A DNA stretch of 64,000 nucleotides from Martinezella hainanensis (GCF_900094555.1 NZ_FMAC01000010.1:141605-205604); one strand, 5' to 3'; shown: positions 16,552-26,818, numbered from the stretch's first letter. A program made the numbers and translations. The notes: generated by a model from the letters alone, not told the origin.

Positions 16552-17002
16552 GATTATATTGCCTTCTTGCTGCCGCGAAAGACCACAGGATCTTTCCGGC
16601 GATAATCCTACTATTTTGGAGAGAAGCCATCCACTATTAAGAACCCGCATAAGTGGAAGATTTCGACGGAAAAATCATCATTCGTGCCTTGTAGAAGTGG
16701 CATCGGTGGAATTAGGTCGACACGCTCGAATTGCAATGGGGCTTGCGTGTTTTCTTTCCGCATTCTCTATCGCTGCGGTTGCTCGTGATTCGCATTGCCG
16801 CGGATAATTCGGCGCAAAACCGTTTCTCAACCATTGTTGGGGGAGGCGCGTTTTGGTCCTCGGGACTGCAGTCGGTTGCCATTTGGACACAATGGTAAAC
16901 AACCGAACTGTCACAATTCATTATTTATTAGGCCCGCATATTGCCTCCCGCCTTGTGGTTGTTATTTCTGCCTAGCTTCTAACATCCGAAGGAGATTCCG
17001 GA
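16552..17002. other. Intergenic region, no gene seen
   Basis: About 450 bases between the secreted-protein gene and the polysaccharide-export gene. The right half is AT-rich and should hold the promoter of the latter. Short open frames on both strands have no ribosome site or protein-like composition. Confidence 0.4.
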
Positions 17003-18145
17003 ATGCGGAAATGGGCGGCGATTTTACCCTTGGTTGTCTTCAGCGCCTGTGCCGGGCCGTCTGATGGGCCAAGCGCCCTCAACATTCGCAATGCAAGAAT
17101 GCCCGATACGCAGCGAAAGATTCCGGTTGTGCCGCTTTCCGAGGCTCCGATGGGTGCGCAGGTTGTTGCGCCGTCCTATTTGCCCACCGATCAGGGGCTT
17201 ACAAGCCTGCGTTCGGGCGGCTTTTCGGATGCCCGCTTGCGTCCGGGCGACGTATTCGACGTAACCGTGCTGGATACCGGCGAGGATGGATTGCTGTCCG
17301 CCACGCAGAGCAAATCGCTTAATCTCGGCCGCTTCACCGTCGATTCCCGCGGTTTCGTTACCATGCCCTATGTCGGCAAACAGCGCGTCATCGATTCGAC
17401 CCCGGAAGGTCTGCAGTCGAAGATCGTCACTGCCCTCAAAGGTTCTTCGGTCAACCCCCAGGCCGTCGTGACGGTCGTCGACAAGCCCTCCAGCGCAGTA
17501 ACGGTCGACGGCAAGGTCCGCTCGGCTGGCCGCTTCCCTCTGACAGCGCGCGGGGAGCGCGTGCTTGACGTCCTCGCTCTTGCCGGCGGAGCATCGTCCG
17601 CACCGGCCAACACGACCGTGACGCTAACACGCGGTTCGCAACGGGCGAGCGCTCCGCTGGATCGCATCCTTCAGGATAGCAAGCAGAACGTGCGCCTCCA
17701 GCCCGGCGATCAGCTGTTCGTCAATGGCACGTCGCAGACCTTCACGGCACTTGGCGCCTTCAAGAGCGTCGGCGAATTTCCGCTGGAACCCGGCCAGACC
17801 ACGTTGGCGCAGGCGCTTGCCCGCGCCGGCGGGATGCTCGATGATCGTGCGGACTCCCGCAACTTCTACCTCTTCCGGAACCAGAAGACCTATTCGCAGG
17901 TTGCGTCGAGCCTGGCCAAGAGCGCCAGCGCGCCGACCGTTGTTTCGGTCAAGCCGGTCATCTACAGCGTCAATCTCAAGCAAGTCTCGAATTTCGTGCT
18001 GATGCAGCAATTCAAGATGCAGGATGGCGACACGATTTACGCCAGCAATGCAGACACGGTCGATTTTGCCAAGCTGTTGACCGTCTATCAGAAGAGCGTG
18101 CCGACGGCTGCTGGCCCGCTGCCGGGCAGTTCATCGTCGAACTGA
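17003..18145 (+). CDS. Polysaccharide export lipoprotein (Wza/OMA family)
   Basis: A 380-residue outer-membrane polysaccharide export protein. The N-terminus MRKWAAILPLVVFSAC gives a lipobox (FSAC) and thus a lipoprotein. The export domain follows: LRPGDVFDVTVLDTGEDGL, FTVDSRGFVTMPYVGKQRV, then SLBB-like beta-grasp repeats (VTVDGKVRSAGRFPLT, FTALGAFKSVGEFPLE). The ribosome site is AAGGAGATTCC. No Wzc-type chain-length regulator, Wzx/Wzy or glycosyltransferase is next to it, so it is an orphan that may serve a polysaccharide locus elsewhere. Confidence 0.88.
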   Translation: MRKWAAILPLVVFSACAGPSDGPSALNIRNARMPDTQRKIPVVPLSEAPMGAQVVAPSYLPTDQGLTSLRSGGFSDARLRPGDVFDVTVLDTGEDGLLSATQSKSLNLGRFTVDSRGFVTMPYVGKQRVIDSTPEGLQSKIVTALKGSSVNPQAVVTVVDKPSSAVTVDGKVRSAGRFPLTARGERVLDVLALAGGASSAPANTTVTLTRGSQRASAPLDRILQDSKQNVRLQPGDQLFVNGTSQTFTALGAFKSVGEFPLEPGQTTLAQALARAGGMLDDRADSRNFYLFRNQKTYSQVASSLAKSASAPTVVSVKPVIYSVNLKQVSNFVLMQQFKMQDGDTIYASNADTVDFAKLLTVYQKSVPTAAGPLPGSSSSN

Positions 18146-18156
18146 CAAGGTTCGAA

Positions 18157-19083
18157 CTAAACTGCCTCTATCAAGGCAAGGGCCGCCATTGCGTTTGGCG
18201 GCCTCCGGGAAGGAGCGGGGTCCGCGAGATGCCGCGCGGCTGCCTTTATCGCGGCGATCGATTGCTCGGTCTCGTTGCAATGTTCCAGAAGCAGATTCAT
18301 GACGCGCCCGGCCGAAAAGAGGTCGGCGCTGAACTGCATGGCGACGTCGCCTGAAGCCTCTGGCCCTGCAATCTCTGGCGCGGAGAAGCCCGGTGTCATC
18401 GCCCTGGCTATATCGAGATCGCTGTATCGGGCTCCACATTGTACAGCCGTGCCGAAATCAGCGATTTTGAGCTTGTTGAAGTCACCATCCGCAAGCAGAA
18501 GATTAGCCGGAGAAATATCTCCGTGGACATAACCGGCGTGGTGGATCACGCTCAGTCCGACGAGCATAGATTTCGCCGCCGCGCTGACATCCGCGGCTGA
18601 AAGAGAGCCTTCCGCCAATCGTTGCCACAAGGACGGCCCGATCCATTCCATGATGAGCGCCGGACGCCCATCGGGCAGGCGGATCGCGCATTGGGCAGAG
18701 GCAAGGTCACTGCCGCGAAGCATCATGCCAATCCTTGCCTCACGCAGCAGCAGGGCTTTGGCGGTCGCCTCGCTTGAGCGATCCGCCCGGATGGTTTTCA
18801 TGGCATGGAGCGTGCCGAGATCGCGATGGCGTAATCGACTGATCTCCGTCCGTTCGTTGCGATATATAACCTGCTCGACGAGATAGGTATTGCCGATGAA
18901 AGCTGGCTCACTATCGGGCAGGGAAGGCAGGCGTCGGTCCAATGCATCGCGCAATCGGTCGATCAGTAGATCGCGCATCCCCTTCGGCCGTTCGGCTTCG
19001 CCATCATGGGTTAGAAGATGCTGCAGCTCAGCAAAGCTGGCCGCAATCCTTTTCATACCCTCATCGCTCGTATCTCCACTCAT
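18157..19083 (-). CDS. impN: T6SS-associated serine/threonine protein kinase (ImpN/PpkA-like)
   Basis: A 308-residue cytoplasmic kinase with no membrane segment. Visible elements are the ATP-binding lysine in HAMKTI, the catalytic loop YVHGDISPANLLL (HGD variant of HRD), the metal-binding DFG in IADFGTAV and the APE-like SAPEIAG. In the T6SS threonine phosphorylation pathway such kinases phosphorylate a partner and promote binding to Fha; in Agrobacterium the substrate is TssL. The start at 19083 overlaps the tagF-pppA stop (ATGA). It is the last gene of the leftward imp operon. Confidence 0.87.
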   Translation of the reverse strand: MSGDTSDEGMKRIAASFAELQHLLTHDGEAERPKGMRDLLIDRLRDALDRRLPSLPDSEPAFIGNTYLVEQVIYRNERTEISRLRHRDLGTLHAMKTIRADRSSEATAKALLLREARIGMMLRGSDLASAQCAIRLPDGRPALIMEWIGPSLWQRLAEGSLSAADVSAAAKSMLVGLSVIHHAGYVHGDISPANLLLADGDFNKLKIADFGTAVQCGARYSDLDIARAMTPGFSAPEIAGPEASGDVAMQFSADLFSAGRVMNLLLEHCNETEQSIAAIKAAARHLADPAPSRRPPNAMAALALIEAV

Positions 19084-20465
19084 GTCGCGCCGATGACGAT
19101 CGCGCTGACATTCTCGCGGCAATTGGCGATCAGCGCTTCCTGGATCAGCGCTTGGGCCGCTTGTTCCAGCGGTGTCTCGATCAGGATCTCGGCGATGACG
19201 CGATCGGTAAGCGTGCGTGAGAGCGGACCACTGGCAAGCAGCAGCCGGTCGCCCGATTGAAGCCGGTCGCCAACGACTTCCGAGACGAATTGATCCTTCA
19301 GTCCCAGGGCTCGGCCAAGTGTTCGCCGCAGCCCGATATCGATATGGTCGTGAGTCAATAGCCGCATCATCCCATCACGCAACAGATAGCAGCGCGCATC
19401 CCCCGCCCATATCGCGGCAAACTCGCCGTCGAGCAGCGTTGCGGTTACGACGCTGGCGATGGGAGGCTCACGTTCGGCGGTGGCGCCCTTGGCCCGCAGG
19501 ATCGCATGGGCATGGCTGAGCTTGCCCTTGATGTCCTGGACCAGGAGCTGCAGCGCGTCACGCCGCGGAATGCCGGCGAGGATTCCCGTCGTGATCCGCG
19601 CCGTTTCGATGGCGCCAATGCCGTCGCCGACGCCGTCCGCAATGGCGTAGATATGCGGTGCTGCACTTATAAGGAGTGCATCGGCATTCAGCGAGAGCCG
19701 TGTTCCTGCGTGGCTGGCATGACTATGCGCTATCGCAAATTCTGGTCGTGCTGCCTTCGTCGTTTGTGACGGTTCGACCGGAGTAGGGGCATCGGGGTGC
19801 ACGGCCGGTTCGGCAGTCTCAGCTACCTTGTGAACGTCTGCCGTGACGAGCTTGACGAAATCCTGCGCCGTGGGAGCGGTCACGGTACGAAACCCCTTGC
19901 CGTGGCGGGTACCGGGATTGATGCGCCACCATAAGGACGCGGGCGCCGGGGCATTGCCTATGGTCGCGAGCTGCGGCGGCGTCGATTGCTTGTCGATGAA
20001 TGGCGGGCGGAGCCGCTTGATGCCCTCGACGAAACGTTGCATCTCGAAATCGGCCTTGTCGGAGGTCTCCGCCAAGGCTTCGGCAGCGGTAAACCAGCTA
20101 TCGTCCTCGCACAGATCGCGCAGTTGTCCGGAAAAGCGCTGCAATTGAGCGGCGATGATCAGAGGGAAACTTCGGCCGACACGGTCACGGCTCGGCAGAA
20201 GGACGCCCGCAACAGCGGATGGCGCCCAGACACCCTTGCCGACGACGAAGCGCCAGGCAGTCGTCGCGTGAAACAGTCGGCGCCAATCCGATCCCAATGC
20301 TGCTTCGAGTGCGATCAGACCATTGTGAACCCATTGATCGAGTTCACTCTGCAGCCGTGAGCCGAGCGCTGAGGAAACGAAATCTCCGTGCGTCGGCAAC
20401 TTTCCAAAAAAGCCGATCGCATCGGCTTGCATCGGCGATTGAGTGCGGGCGAGCGGTTCGTTCAT
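19080..20465 (-). CDS. impM: TagF-PppA fusion (ImpM plus PP2C phosphatase)
   Basis: A 461-residue two-domain regulator. Residues ~12-160 are a TagF/ImpM domain (GFFGKLPTHGDFV, WRFVVGKGVWAPSAVAGVLLPSRDRVGRSFPL), a repressor of secretion. Residues ~235-461 are a PP2C-type phosphatase (IYAIADGVGDGIG, VVTATLLDGEFAAIWAGDARCYLLRDG, GDRLLLASGPLSRTLTD). The linker is Pro/Thr rich. The same fusion is known in Agrobacterium tumefaciens, where it opposes the kinase. The start at 20465 comes 10 bases after the tssM stop; the longer frame overlaps tssM. Confidence 0.9.
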   Translation of the reverse strand: MNEPLARTQSPMQADAIGFFGKLPTHGDFVSSALGSRLQSELDQWVHNGLIALEAALGSDWRRLFHATTAWRFVVGKGVWAPSAVAGVLLPSRDRVGRSFPLIIAAQLQRFSGQLRDLCEDDSWFTAAEALAETSDKADFEMQRFVEGIKRLRPPFIDKQSTPPQLATIGNAPAPASLWWRINPGTRHGKGFRTVTAPTAQDFVKLVTADVHKVAETAEPAVHPDAPTPVEPSQTTKAARPEFAIAHSHASHAGTRLSLNADALLISAAPHIYAIADGVGDGIGAIETARITTGILAGIPRRDALQLLVQDIKGKLSHAHAILRAKGATAEREPPIASVVTATLLDGEFAAIWAGDARCYLLRDGMMRLLTHDHIDIGLRRTLGRALGLKDQFVSEVVGDRLQSGDRLLLASGPLSRTLTDRVIAEILIETPLEQAAQALIQEALIANCRENVSAIVIGAT

Positions 20466-20475
20466 CGGCGGACCG

Positions 20476-23400
20476 TCAGAATTGCGCCGGGCAGCTGAAA
20501 TCAGACAATGCCTGCAGCCGGAAGGGATTGAGCACCGAACCGAACTGCACGTCGAATTCCGCCGTCTGGCCCTTGTCTTCAAATCGAGCCCGGAAGAGAT
20601 CGGGAGCCTGAACGGTCACTTTGGCGGCATCGAACAGCCGGAAGGGCGACCAGTCGCCGGTCTGGGTGATGGCCGGTTGCAGATCTCCGGGGAAAAATCT
20701 GACATTGGACTGGTTAACGGCGCCAGCCGGCGGCCAGGCGATGGATTTCGGCACAACCTGCCCATGATAATAAACGACGTGCTCGCCGACGATATCAACC
20801 ATCACCGAATTGGCATTGTCCGACAGCGAAACGGGCTTGATATTGATCGATATAGCCGGCTTTTCGCTTCCGGCCGGGAAGAAGGCATGTTCGATCTTGC
20901 TGGCATTTTCGAACTGCGCGATTGCCTGGCTCGGAATGCTGTCGCCACCGAAGGTACCGCGCCAACCCCAAGGCTGAGCGCTCGTGTCGACAAATGCATC
21001 CAGCCGGTTCTTGAAGAAAGACTGGAACAGGCCTTGCGGTCCGAACAATCGAATGAAGTCCGCCATGGCGATATCCTGGCCTGATTTCCGGTCGAAGGGG
21101 TAGCGGCCGGTGACGATGCGGGCGCAGAGATCGGCGCCTTCCGCAGCCCAAAGGTCATTGATGCGGGCGCGGGCCGTCTTGACTGCCAGTGAGCCGATAT
21201 CAGCGGCAACGGCCACCATCCACGCATCGGCGGGCGCCGGCAGCCCACGGGCCTGCTGCAGCAGGTCCTGATTGGCATTGGCAAGTTGCCCGCCAGCGTC
21301 GAAGACGCGTGCCACTTCTGCCGTCGAGTTGGCAGCACGCGACAATTGGCCGTAGATGTTCTGCAGGATCGGCTGGAGACTCTGGATCTGGGAACGCGGC
21401 TTATCGCTGCCGTTGGCCTTGCCGTCCGGTGATGCCGGTTGCGCATTGGCGGCGTTCGCCTCAAGCGCGGCTCGCAGCGGACCATAAGGATCGGGCGCGC
21501 TGACCGCGCCAGTGGTGGCGGCTGTCAGAGCTGCGTCCGGAACATCGTCAAGCGAGGCAACTTCGGCACCTGCAGCAGGGCGCAGGTCGGTGGCGGCAGC
21601 GATGGATTTCAGCGCCATTTCCAGAGGGCTTGGATTGGCCGCCAGGATGCGGGCCGTCTCGGTCGCATCGGCAAGATTGCTCGAGGGGCGCACCTGAAGG
21701 TCAGCCAGCAGCGAAGACCATTGCCGCTGGAATGCGTCGAAATAAAGCTGCAGCGTCGCCTGGGAAATCGCATCCGTGGTCATTCCCGAAGGAGCCACAG
21801 CGCCGTCGCCGCGAACCCATTGCTCGTTGAGCGCTTCCGAGGCTGCACTCGCGACCATCGGCAACACCACATCACGATAGCCCTTGCCGGTGAAAATTCC
21901 TGGAATGCCCTCGCGCAGCGTTGCCTTGGATTTGCGCTGGAAAATCTGGGCTCCGAGCGGCCCCAACGCGTCCATGGGAAGCCAGGCATCAAGCTGGCGG
22001 GCCTGCCGGGAATGGATGAGGATATCATAGGCTCGGGCTGCAAGACTTTGCGCGTGGATTGTTTCCCGCGCCTTGGCGATCAAGGCATTGTCCAGCTCGA
22101 CCTGCGGCAGACCGCCCGCAGCCATCGCCTCGACATGTCCGAGGAGTGCCTTGCGTGCAGCGGATCGTCCTTCCTCACGATAAAGCGCTGCAAACATGTC
22201 TTCCGATTGCTGAGAGACGAAATCCCGGTCGATCGGTCCCATGCCACCGAGCATGCCGTACAGTTTCAAGGCATCGAAAGTCTTCTGGACATCCGATGTC
22301 TGCTTGAGCTCATTTTGAAGTGCCACGAGCATGCGAGGCAGAAGAAGCGCGTTCAAGGCTCGCTGATAGGCGCTGCGCTGGCGGCTGGCGATCTTGTCCC
22401 CCTGGTCCAATCCGAAGCTCGTCGGCCAGACACGCGCCTCGTCGAAACCGCTGGTGACCGCACGCAGATTGTCAAGCGCCGGCAGGATTCGCAGAAAATC
22501 CGCATCGGTCACGTCGCGAACCTGAATGCCGCTCGCCAGCTTCTCGTAGTTGTCGATACGACGTTCGGCGGCAGCGATCGCGCGCGAGTTCTGAAAATAG
22601 GTTGCCGTCCAGCCGGTAAAGACGATTGCCAGCGCGATAGCGGCTGCGCCATAAGCAATCCGCCTGATCATGGCTTGCCTGCCGGACAAACGCCTGTCAC
22701 GGGCAACCAGCGATGCTTCGCCGAAGATCACCTCCTTGAACAGGCGCGACAGGAAATAGCTTCGGCGTGTGCGTGGGGTATCCGTTTCCCGGCTCTGCGT
22801 GCCGGACGCGAAATAGACGCCGCGAACGAGGGGAGATTCGATGAGGCTTGAAGACGCACAGAGCTCGGTCAGCAGCTCGTGCAGGCGCTCTCCCAGGGAG
22901 GCAAGCTCTGCCGGGAAACGGAAGATGCGACCGCGGACCTCGACATTCGGCTCCTGCTGCAGGCGTTCGATCAGCATGGCATCGACCCGCTGCTGCAGCA
23001 GCGCGAACTCTTCCATGAAACGCTCAGGCAGGTTCTCGCCCTTATAGCTCTCGTCGAGATTGAAGGTGGTGCCCCAGACCTGCTCGCGGTCGGTTTTGGC
23101 AAGACCATCGAAGAATTCGACAAAGCCGGTCAAAAGATCGGCCTTCGTCAGGACGACGTAGACGGGCACGCGCGCATGCAGGAACTCGTCGAGCTCCGAC
23201 AGGCGCTTGCGAATGGAACGCACCTCTTCCAGCTGTATTTCGTGATCGCGGCTGAGAAGGTCGCCGATCGAGAGCGTGACGAGAGCGCCGTTGATCGGTT
23301 GCGAGCGGCGGTATTTGCGCAAGAGCCCGAGAAAGCCTTCCCAGCCTGCCTTCGACGCGCCGTTCAGATCATCCTGCGTGGTATAGCGGCCAGCAGTATC

Positions 23401-23958
23401 GATCAGGATCGCCTCGTCGGCGAACCACCAATTGCAGTTGCGGGTGCCGCCGGCACCCTGCACGGAGCTGCTGCCCATGGCGTCGCCAAGCGGGAACTTC
23501 AGCCCCGAATTGGTCAGTGCCGTCGTCTTTCCAGACCCCGGCGCGCCGAAGATGACGTACCAGGGTAGCTCGTAGATATAGCCGAAACGCTTCTTGCTGA
23601 TACGGCGCAGCAGCAGCAGGGCTTCCTTCAGGCGGCTGTGAATTTCGCCCACTTCCGCCTGCTGGCTGGCGGCATCGTCGGCAATGCCGTCGACGAGCGC
23701 CTTGTCACGCCTGCGGGCGCGCAGTGTCGTGATCAGCAGGTAGATCAGCCAGCCGGCGATGATAACGCCGATCGCGATCATTCGGGCCGTGGCGCCTGCC
23801 AGCGGCTTGAAGCTGCCATAGCCGGCCATATAGCCATAGAACCAGATGACGACGCAGATTGCCGCAACCCAGATCAGCGATATGAAGCGCTGGCCGAGGA
23901 GGCCGGCATAGGCCGAAACGTAGGAGCGAAGCGTATAAAACGCGCCAAGCGGATTCAT
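20476..23958 (-). CDS. tssM: T6SS membrane complex protein TssM (IcmF/ImpL)
   Basis: The 1160-residue inner-membrane core of the T6SS. Two N-terminal membrane segments (residues ~27-47 and ~60-78) are followed by a cytoplasmic NTPase domain with Walker A GAPGSGKTT (138-146) and Walker B-like ILIDTAGRY. A third membrane segment lies near residue 435 (AYGAAAIALAIVFTGWTATYF) before a large periplasmic IcmF-related region that contacts TssJ. No tssJ lipoprotein is found in the locus, as in other rhizobial imp clusters. It overlaps tssL by ATGA. Confidence 0.95.
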   Translation of the reverse strand: MNPLGAFYTLRSYVSAYAGLLGQRFISLIWVAAICVVIWFYGYMAGYGSFKPLAGATARMIAIGVIIAGWLIYLLITTLRARRRDKALVDGIADDAASQQAEVGEIHSRLKEALLLLRRISKKRFGYIYELPWYVIFGAPGSGKTTALTNSGLKFPLGDAMGSSSVQGAGGTRNCNWWFADEAILIDTAGRYTTQDDLNGASKAGWEGFLGLLRKYRRSQPINGALVTLSIGDLLSRDHEIQLEEVRSIRKRLSELDEFLHARVPVYVVLTKADLLTGFVEFFDGLAKTDREQVWGTTFNLDESYKGENLPERFMEEFALLQQRVDAMLIERLQQEPNVEVRGRIFRFPAELASLGERLHELLTELCASSSLIESPLVRGVYFASGTQSRETDTPRTRRSYFLSRLFKEVIFGEASLVARDRRLSGRQAMIRRIAYGAAAIALAIVFTGWTATYFQNSRAIAAAERRIDNYEKLASGIQVRDVTDADFLRILPALDNLRAVTSGFDEARVWPTSFGLDQGDKIASRQRSAYQRALNALLLPRMLVALQNELKQTSDVQKTFDALKLYGMLGGMGPIDRDFVSQQSEDMFAALYREEGRSAARKALLGHVEAMAAGGLPQVELDNALIAKARETIHAQSLAARAYDILIHSRQARQLDAWLPMDALGPLGAQIFQRKSKATLREGIPGIFTGKGYRDVVLPMVASAASEALNEQWVRGDGAVAPSGMTTDAISQATLQLYFDAFQRQWSSLLADLQVRPSSNLADATETARILAANPSPLEMALKSIAAATDLRPAAGAEVASLDDVPDAALTAATTGAVSAPDPYGPLRAALEANAANAQPASPDGKANGSDKPRSQIQSLQPILQNIYGQLSRAANSTAEVARVFDAGGQLANANQDLLQQARGLPAPADAWMVAVAADIGSLAVKTARARINDLWAAEGADLCARIVTGRYPFDRKSGQDIAMADFIRLFGPQGLFQSFFKNRLDAFVDTSAQPWGWRGTFGGDSIPSQAIAQFENASKIEHAFFPAGSEKPAISINIKPVSLSDNANSVMVDIVGEHVVYYHGQVVPKSIAWPPAGAVNQSNVRFFPGDLQPAITQTGDWSPFRLFDAAKVTVQAPDLFRARFEDKGQTAEFDVQFGSVLNPFRLQALSDFSCPAQF

Positions 23959-25481
23959 CGGGCTCCTCCCGTCGTCGCAGCGGATGACGGCGGCGAATTG
24001 CCGGTCTGCGTTTGCGGCGTTGCCTGCGGATTGAGGGCGGCATCGCCAAGGCGCTGCGTCGGATCTGTCAGCACCAGGATCTCCGTCCGGCGGTTAGCCT
24101 CGCGCCCCTCCGCCGTGTCGTTGCTTGCGAGCGGATCGCTGTCGGCGCGTCCTTCCGTCAGGATTGCATCCTTGCCGGCATAAGCGGCAAGGATATCGCC
24201 GACGGACTTGGCCCGAGCCTCGGAGAGATGCCAGTTCGACGGGAATTGAGCGGTCCGGATCGGCACATTGTCGGTGTAACCGACGACGACGGCGCGGAAC
24301 TTTTCTGAGGCCAACGCCCCGCCGATGCGCTGCAGGAGATCGCGGAATTTAGTGCTGACTTCGGCGCTGCCGGTGTCGAACAGGCCGGAATTGTTGATGC
24401 GCACCAGCAGCCTTCCGTTGGAATTCGAAAGAGTGACCAGCTTGCGGTCGACTTCCGGCTGCAGGAAGGCGAGCAGATTGTCGAGTGGCGTCGGCTGCGG
24501 TTTGACCGGCGGCGTCTCCGGCTGCCTCTTCACGGGAGGAGGCGTCTGTACGGCGATTTCCTTCGGCTTGGGTGTGTCGATCAGGACACTCGGCGTTTCG
24601 CGCGGCGGCAGGTTGGCCAGGCGTTCGAAGGTTGTATCGGAGGCGTTGTTGAGCGACAGCGTGAAGAACATATAGCCGAGCGCAAACAGCAGCGCGAGCA
24701 CGGAAAGGATCGTCCAAAGCGCGACGGCCGTGCGCAGCGGCTTGTGACGCGCCGAAGCACCGCGCCAATGTGGCGACAGCTCGCGCTCGAAAACACCGTA
24801 CTGACCCAACAGCGTCTTGTAGAGGCTGTCGCGGATGCGCCCCAGTTCCAGCGATCCGCGCGGCGAAACGCGCGTGCGGCCCTCGAAGGCGAGGGACAGG
24901 CAGAGATAGATAAGAAGCAGCAGGTCCTTGTTGGTGCCTGGGCTCTGCTGGAAATGGTCCAGGAGATCGAAGACGCGATCGCCGCCGGTCACGTCCATAT
25001 GAAAGGTCGAGACCAGGCCGGATCGCGCCCAGCCGGCCCGCACGCCCCAAGGCTTGCTCAGAACCACGTCGTCGATGGTCGCACAGATGACGTAGTGCGC
25101 TGCGCGTGCCCTTTCCGGGCTGATACGCGCGCTGGCAAGATCGCGCTCGTAGCGTCCGACCGCGTCGATTGTCCCGCGCCGCAGCTCGGCAATATCCGGC
25201 TGCTCTTCTGTGTTGCGCAGGCTATGGGCGAGATTGAGCAATGGCGCTGCCGAGCGCACGATTGTGGGAACGTCATCGCCGCCGAAGCGAAAGCCGCGGA
25301 TCAACGCATCGACGGACCAGCCGCCGGCTGCATTGCCCGATTTGCCGTTCGGCTGCTTATCCAGTTCCTCATCCAGAATATCGGCCATCTTGCGGGCGGC
25401 TTCGTTTTTGCGCGCGCCGTCCTCGGTCAGCTCGATGATCGTCGGCAGCTCGTGCCAGGGTGTTGAGCGCGTTGTGTTCAT
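23955..25481 (-). CDS. tssL: T6SS TssL (DotU/ImpK) with C-terminal OmpA-like domain
   Basis: A 508-residue evolved TssL. The N-terminal DotU domain (residues ~60-250; ERARAAHYVICATIDDVVL, LLLLIYLCLSLAFEGR) is cytoplasmic. One membrane segment follows (ALWTILSVLALLFALGYMFF). After a proline-rich linker comes an OmpA-type peptidoglycan-binding domain (VVVGYTDNVPIR, SNWHLSEARAKSV, NRRTEI) in the periplasm. It anchors the membrane complex to the cell wall. The start at 25481 overlaps the tssK stop (ATGA); the ATG five codons upstream lies inside tssK. Confidence 0.94.
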   Translation of the reverse strand: MNTTRSTPWHELPTIIELTEDGARKNEAARKMADILDEELDKQPNGKSGNAAGGWSVDALIRGFRFGGDDVPTIVRSAAPLLNLAHSLRNTEEQPDIAELRRGTIDAVGRYERDLASARISPERARAAHYVICATIDDVVLSKPWGVRAGWARSGLVSTFHMDVTGGDRVFDLLDHFQQSPGTNKDLLLLIYLCLSLAFEGRTRVSPRGSLELGRIRDSLYKTLLGQYGVFERELSPHWRGASARHKPLRTAVALWTILSVLALLFALGYMFFTLSLNNASDTTFERLANLPPRETPSVLIDTPKPKEIAVQTPPPVKRQPETPPVKPQPTPLDNLLAFLQPEVDRKLVTLSNSNGRLLVRINNSGLFDTGSAEVSTKFRDLLQRIGGALASEKFRAVVVGYTDNVPIRTAQFPSNWHLSEARAKSVGDILAAYAGKDAILTEGRADSDPLASNDTAEGREANRRTEILVLTDPTQRLGDAALNPQATPQTQTGNSPPSSAATTGGAR

Positions 25482-26818
25482 TCTCTGAGAGCCCACAGTT
25501 CCATCTCCAGGCCAGGGAAGTCGCCCGCAAGATGCAGGGCGATCGCACCGGAGGTATCAAGCTGTTTCCAAAGAGGATTCTTCGTATCGAGTTCGAAGTA
25601 GATCGTGCCCGAGCGGTAGGGCAGCTGGCGCGGCAGTACGGGGAGCGGCCTGACGGGAATGCCGGGCAGCGCGACATTGACGAGCTCGGCAATCCGCTCC
25701 ACAGGCCCGATCTTGATCTGCGCGGGCAGCTTGCGCCTGACATCCTCGGCCGACATCTCGGCGCGGACCGCAAGCACGAAGCCGGCATCCTTGAGCAAAG
25801 AGCGGTCGTTGATGGTCCCAACACGCACGTCGTGACGACGCTCGATGAGTTCGATTGCGACGGCTGCCTGTTCCAGAACTGCGGAAAGAGATGCCCGCAG
25901 ATCGTTGAAAACAGCTGCAAATGTTGCTTTCAGATCGTCATGGCGATAGGGCGGGAAGTCGCTGGCCCGCTTGCGGTCGGTCGTGAAGGTGGCAAGCTCG
26001 CCGGCAAGCTGGATGCATTCCTCATAGAAGGTCATCGGATGCATGCGCGACGCATTTGCCGCGATATGGCGCAGCATGGGATCGGCGCGATTGAGGATAT
26101 GCAGCAGAAAATAATCGCCCACTTCGGCGGTGCCGCGCACCGTCGGATCGCCGATACGTTCGGCGATTGCCTCGGCCCGGTGACGCACGATGCCGAGCAA
26201 TTCGGTGATGAGTTCGTTCAGTCGTGCCTCGGCCGCACAATTCAGCGAGGGGGCGATATAGTCCGGATCGAGAATGACCGACCGGTCGGAGCGAACCTCG
26301 ATGATACGGGCAAGGCCGATCAGATCGTAGCCGGCGAGTTCGTCGCCGGTCTTCAGGTAACGCAGGCTCAGGCGGCCGACATCGATCGGCGCCATGAAGT
26401 CGGTCTCCAGGTTTGCATCCGGCGCCTCATATTGCGAGGCGGTGATACGAACGCTGTTGCGCATGGCGCTGCCGTTCATGGCGACGTCGGCCCTGCCGGG
26501 CTGACGCGTCGGCAGTGCCAGATAGACGACGGCATTCTTGGTGGTGTCGTCGAGTTCGAGCGGCGGAGGCAGATCCGCATCGACAGGCGCTTCGAAGGGT
26601 GTGCCGTCGGGTAGGATACCGCGAAGATTCGACAGCGCAAACTGGCCGATCGCGAGCGCACTGCGATCGATGCCGATGTCAGCAATACCCCAGGGGTAAG
26701 GAGCAAGCCCCCGCGCAGTCGTGCGGACCAGCCGCTCTGTCCAGCGATCGGCCTGCTGAAAATGCTGTACGCGAAGGAACATGCCCTCGCTCCAAGCCAC
26801 GCGATTTTCGTTCTTCAT
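25478..26818 (-). CDS. tssK: T6SS baseplate protein TssK (ImpJ)
   Basis: A 446-residue baseplate component that links the baseplate to TssL/TssM. The N-terminal signature is visible: NRVAWSEGMFLRVQHFQQADRW. The region FYELDTKNPLWKQLDTSGAIALHLAGDFPGLEMELWAL near the C-terminus is also typical. The start overlaps the fha stop and the stop overlaps the tssL start, both as ATGA. Confidence 0.94.
   Translation of the reverse strand: MKNENRVAWSEGMFLRVQHFQQADRWTERLVRTTARGLAPYPWGIADIGIDRSALAIGQFALSNLRGILPDGTPFEAPVDADLPPPLELDDTTKNAVVYLALPTRQPGRADVAMNGSAMRNSVRITASQYEAPDANLETDFMAPIDVGRLSLRYLKTGDELAGYDLIGLARIIEVRSDRSVILDPDYIAPSLNCAAEARLNELITELLGIVRHRAEAIAERIGDPTVRGTAEVGDYFLLHILNRADPMLRHIAANASRMHPMTFYEECIQLAGELATFTTDRKRASDFPPYRHDDLKATFAAVFNDLRASLSAVLEQAAVAIELIERRHDVRVGTINDRSLLKDAGFVLAVRAEMSAEDVRRKLPAQIKIGPVERIAELVNVALPGIPVRPLPVLPRQLPYRSGTIYFELDTKNPLWKQLDTSGAIALHLAGDFPGLEMELWALRE

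Noticed and set aside
21439..22851. 470-residue plus-strand frame
   Set aside because: Antisense to tssM; Arg/Gly/Gln-rich shadow composition.
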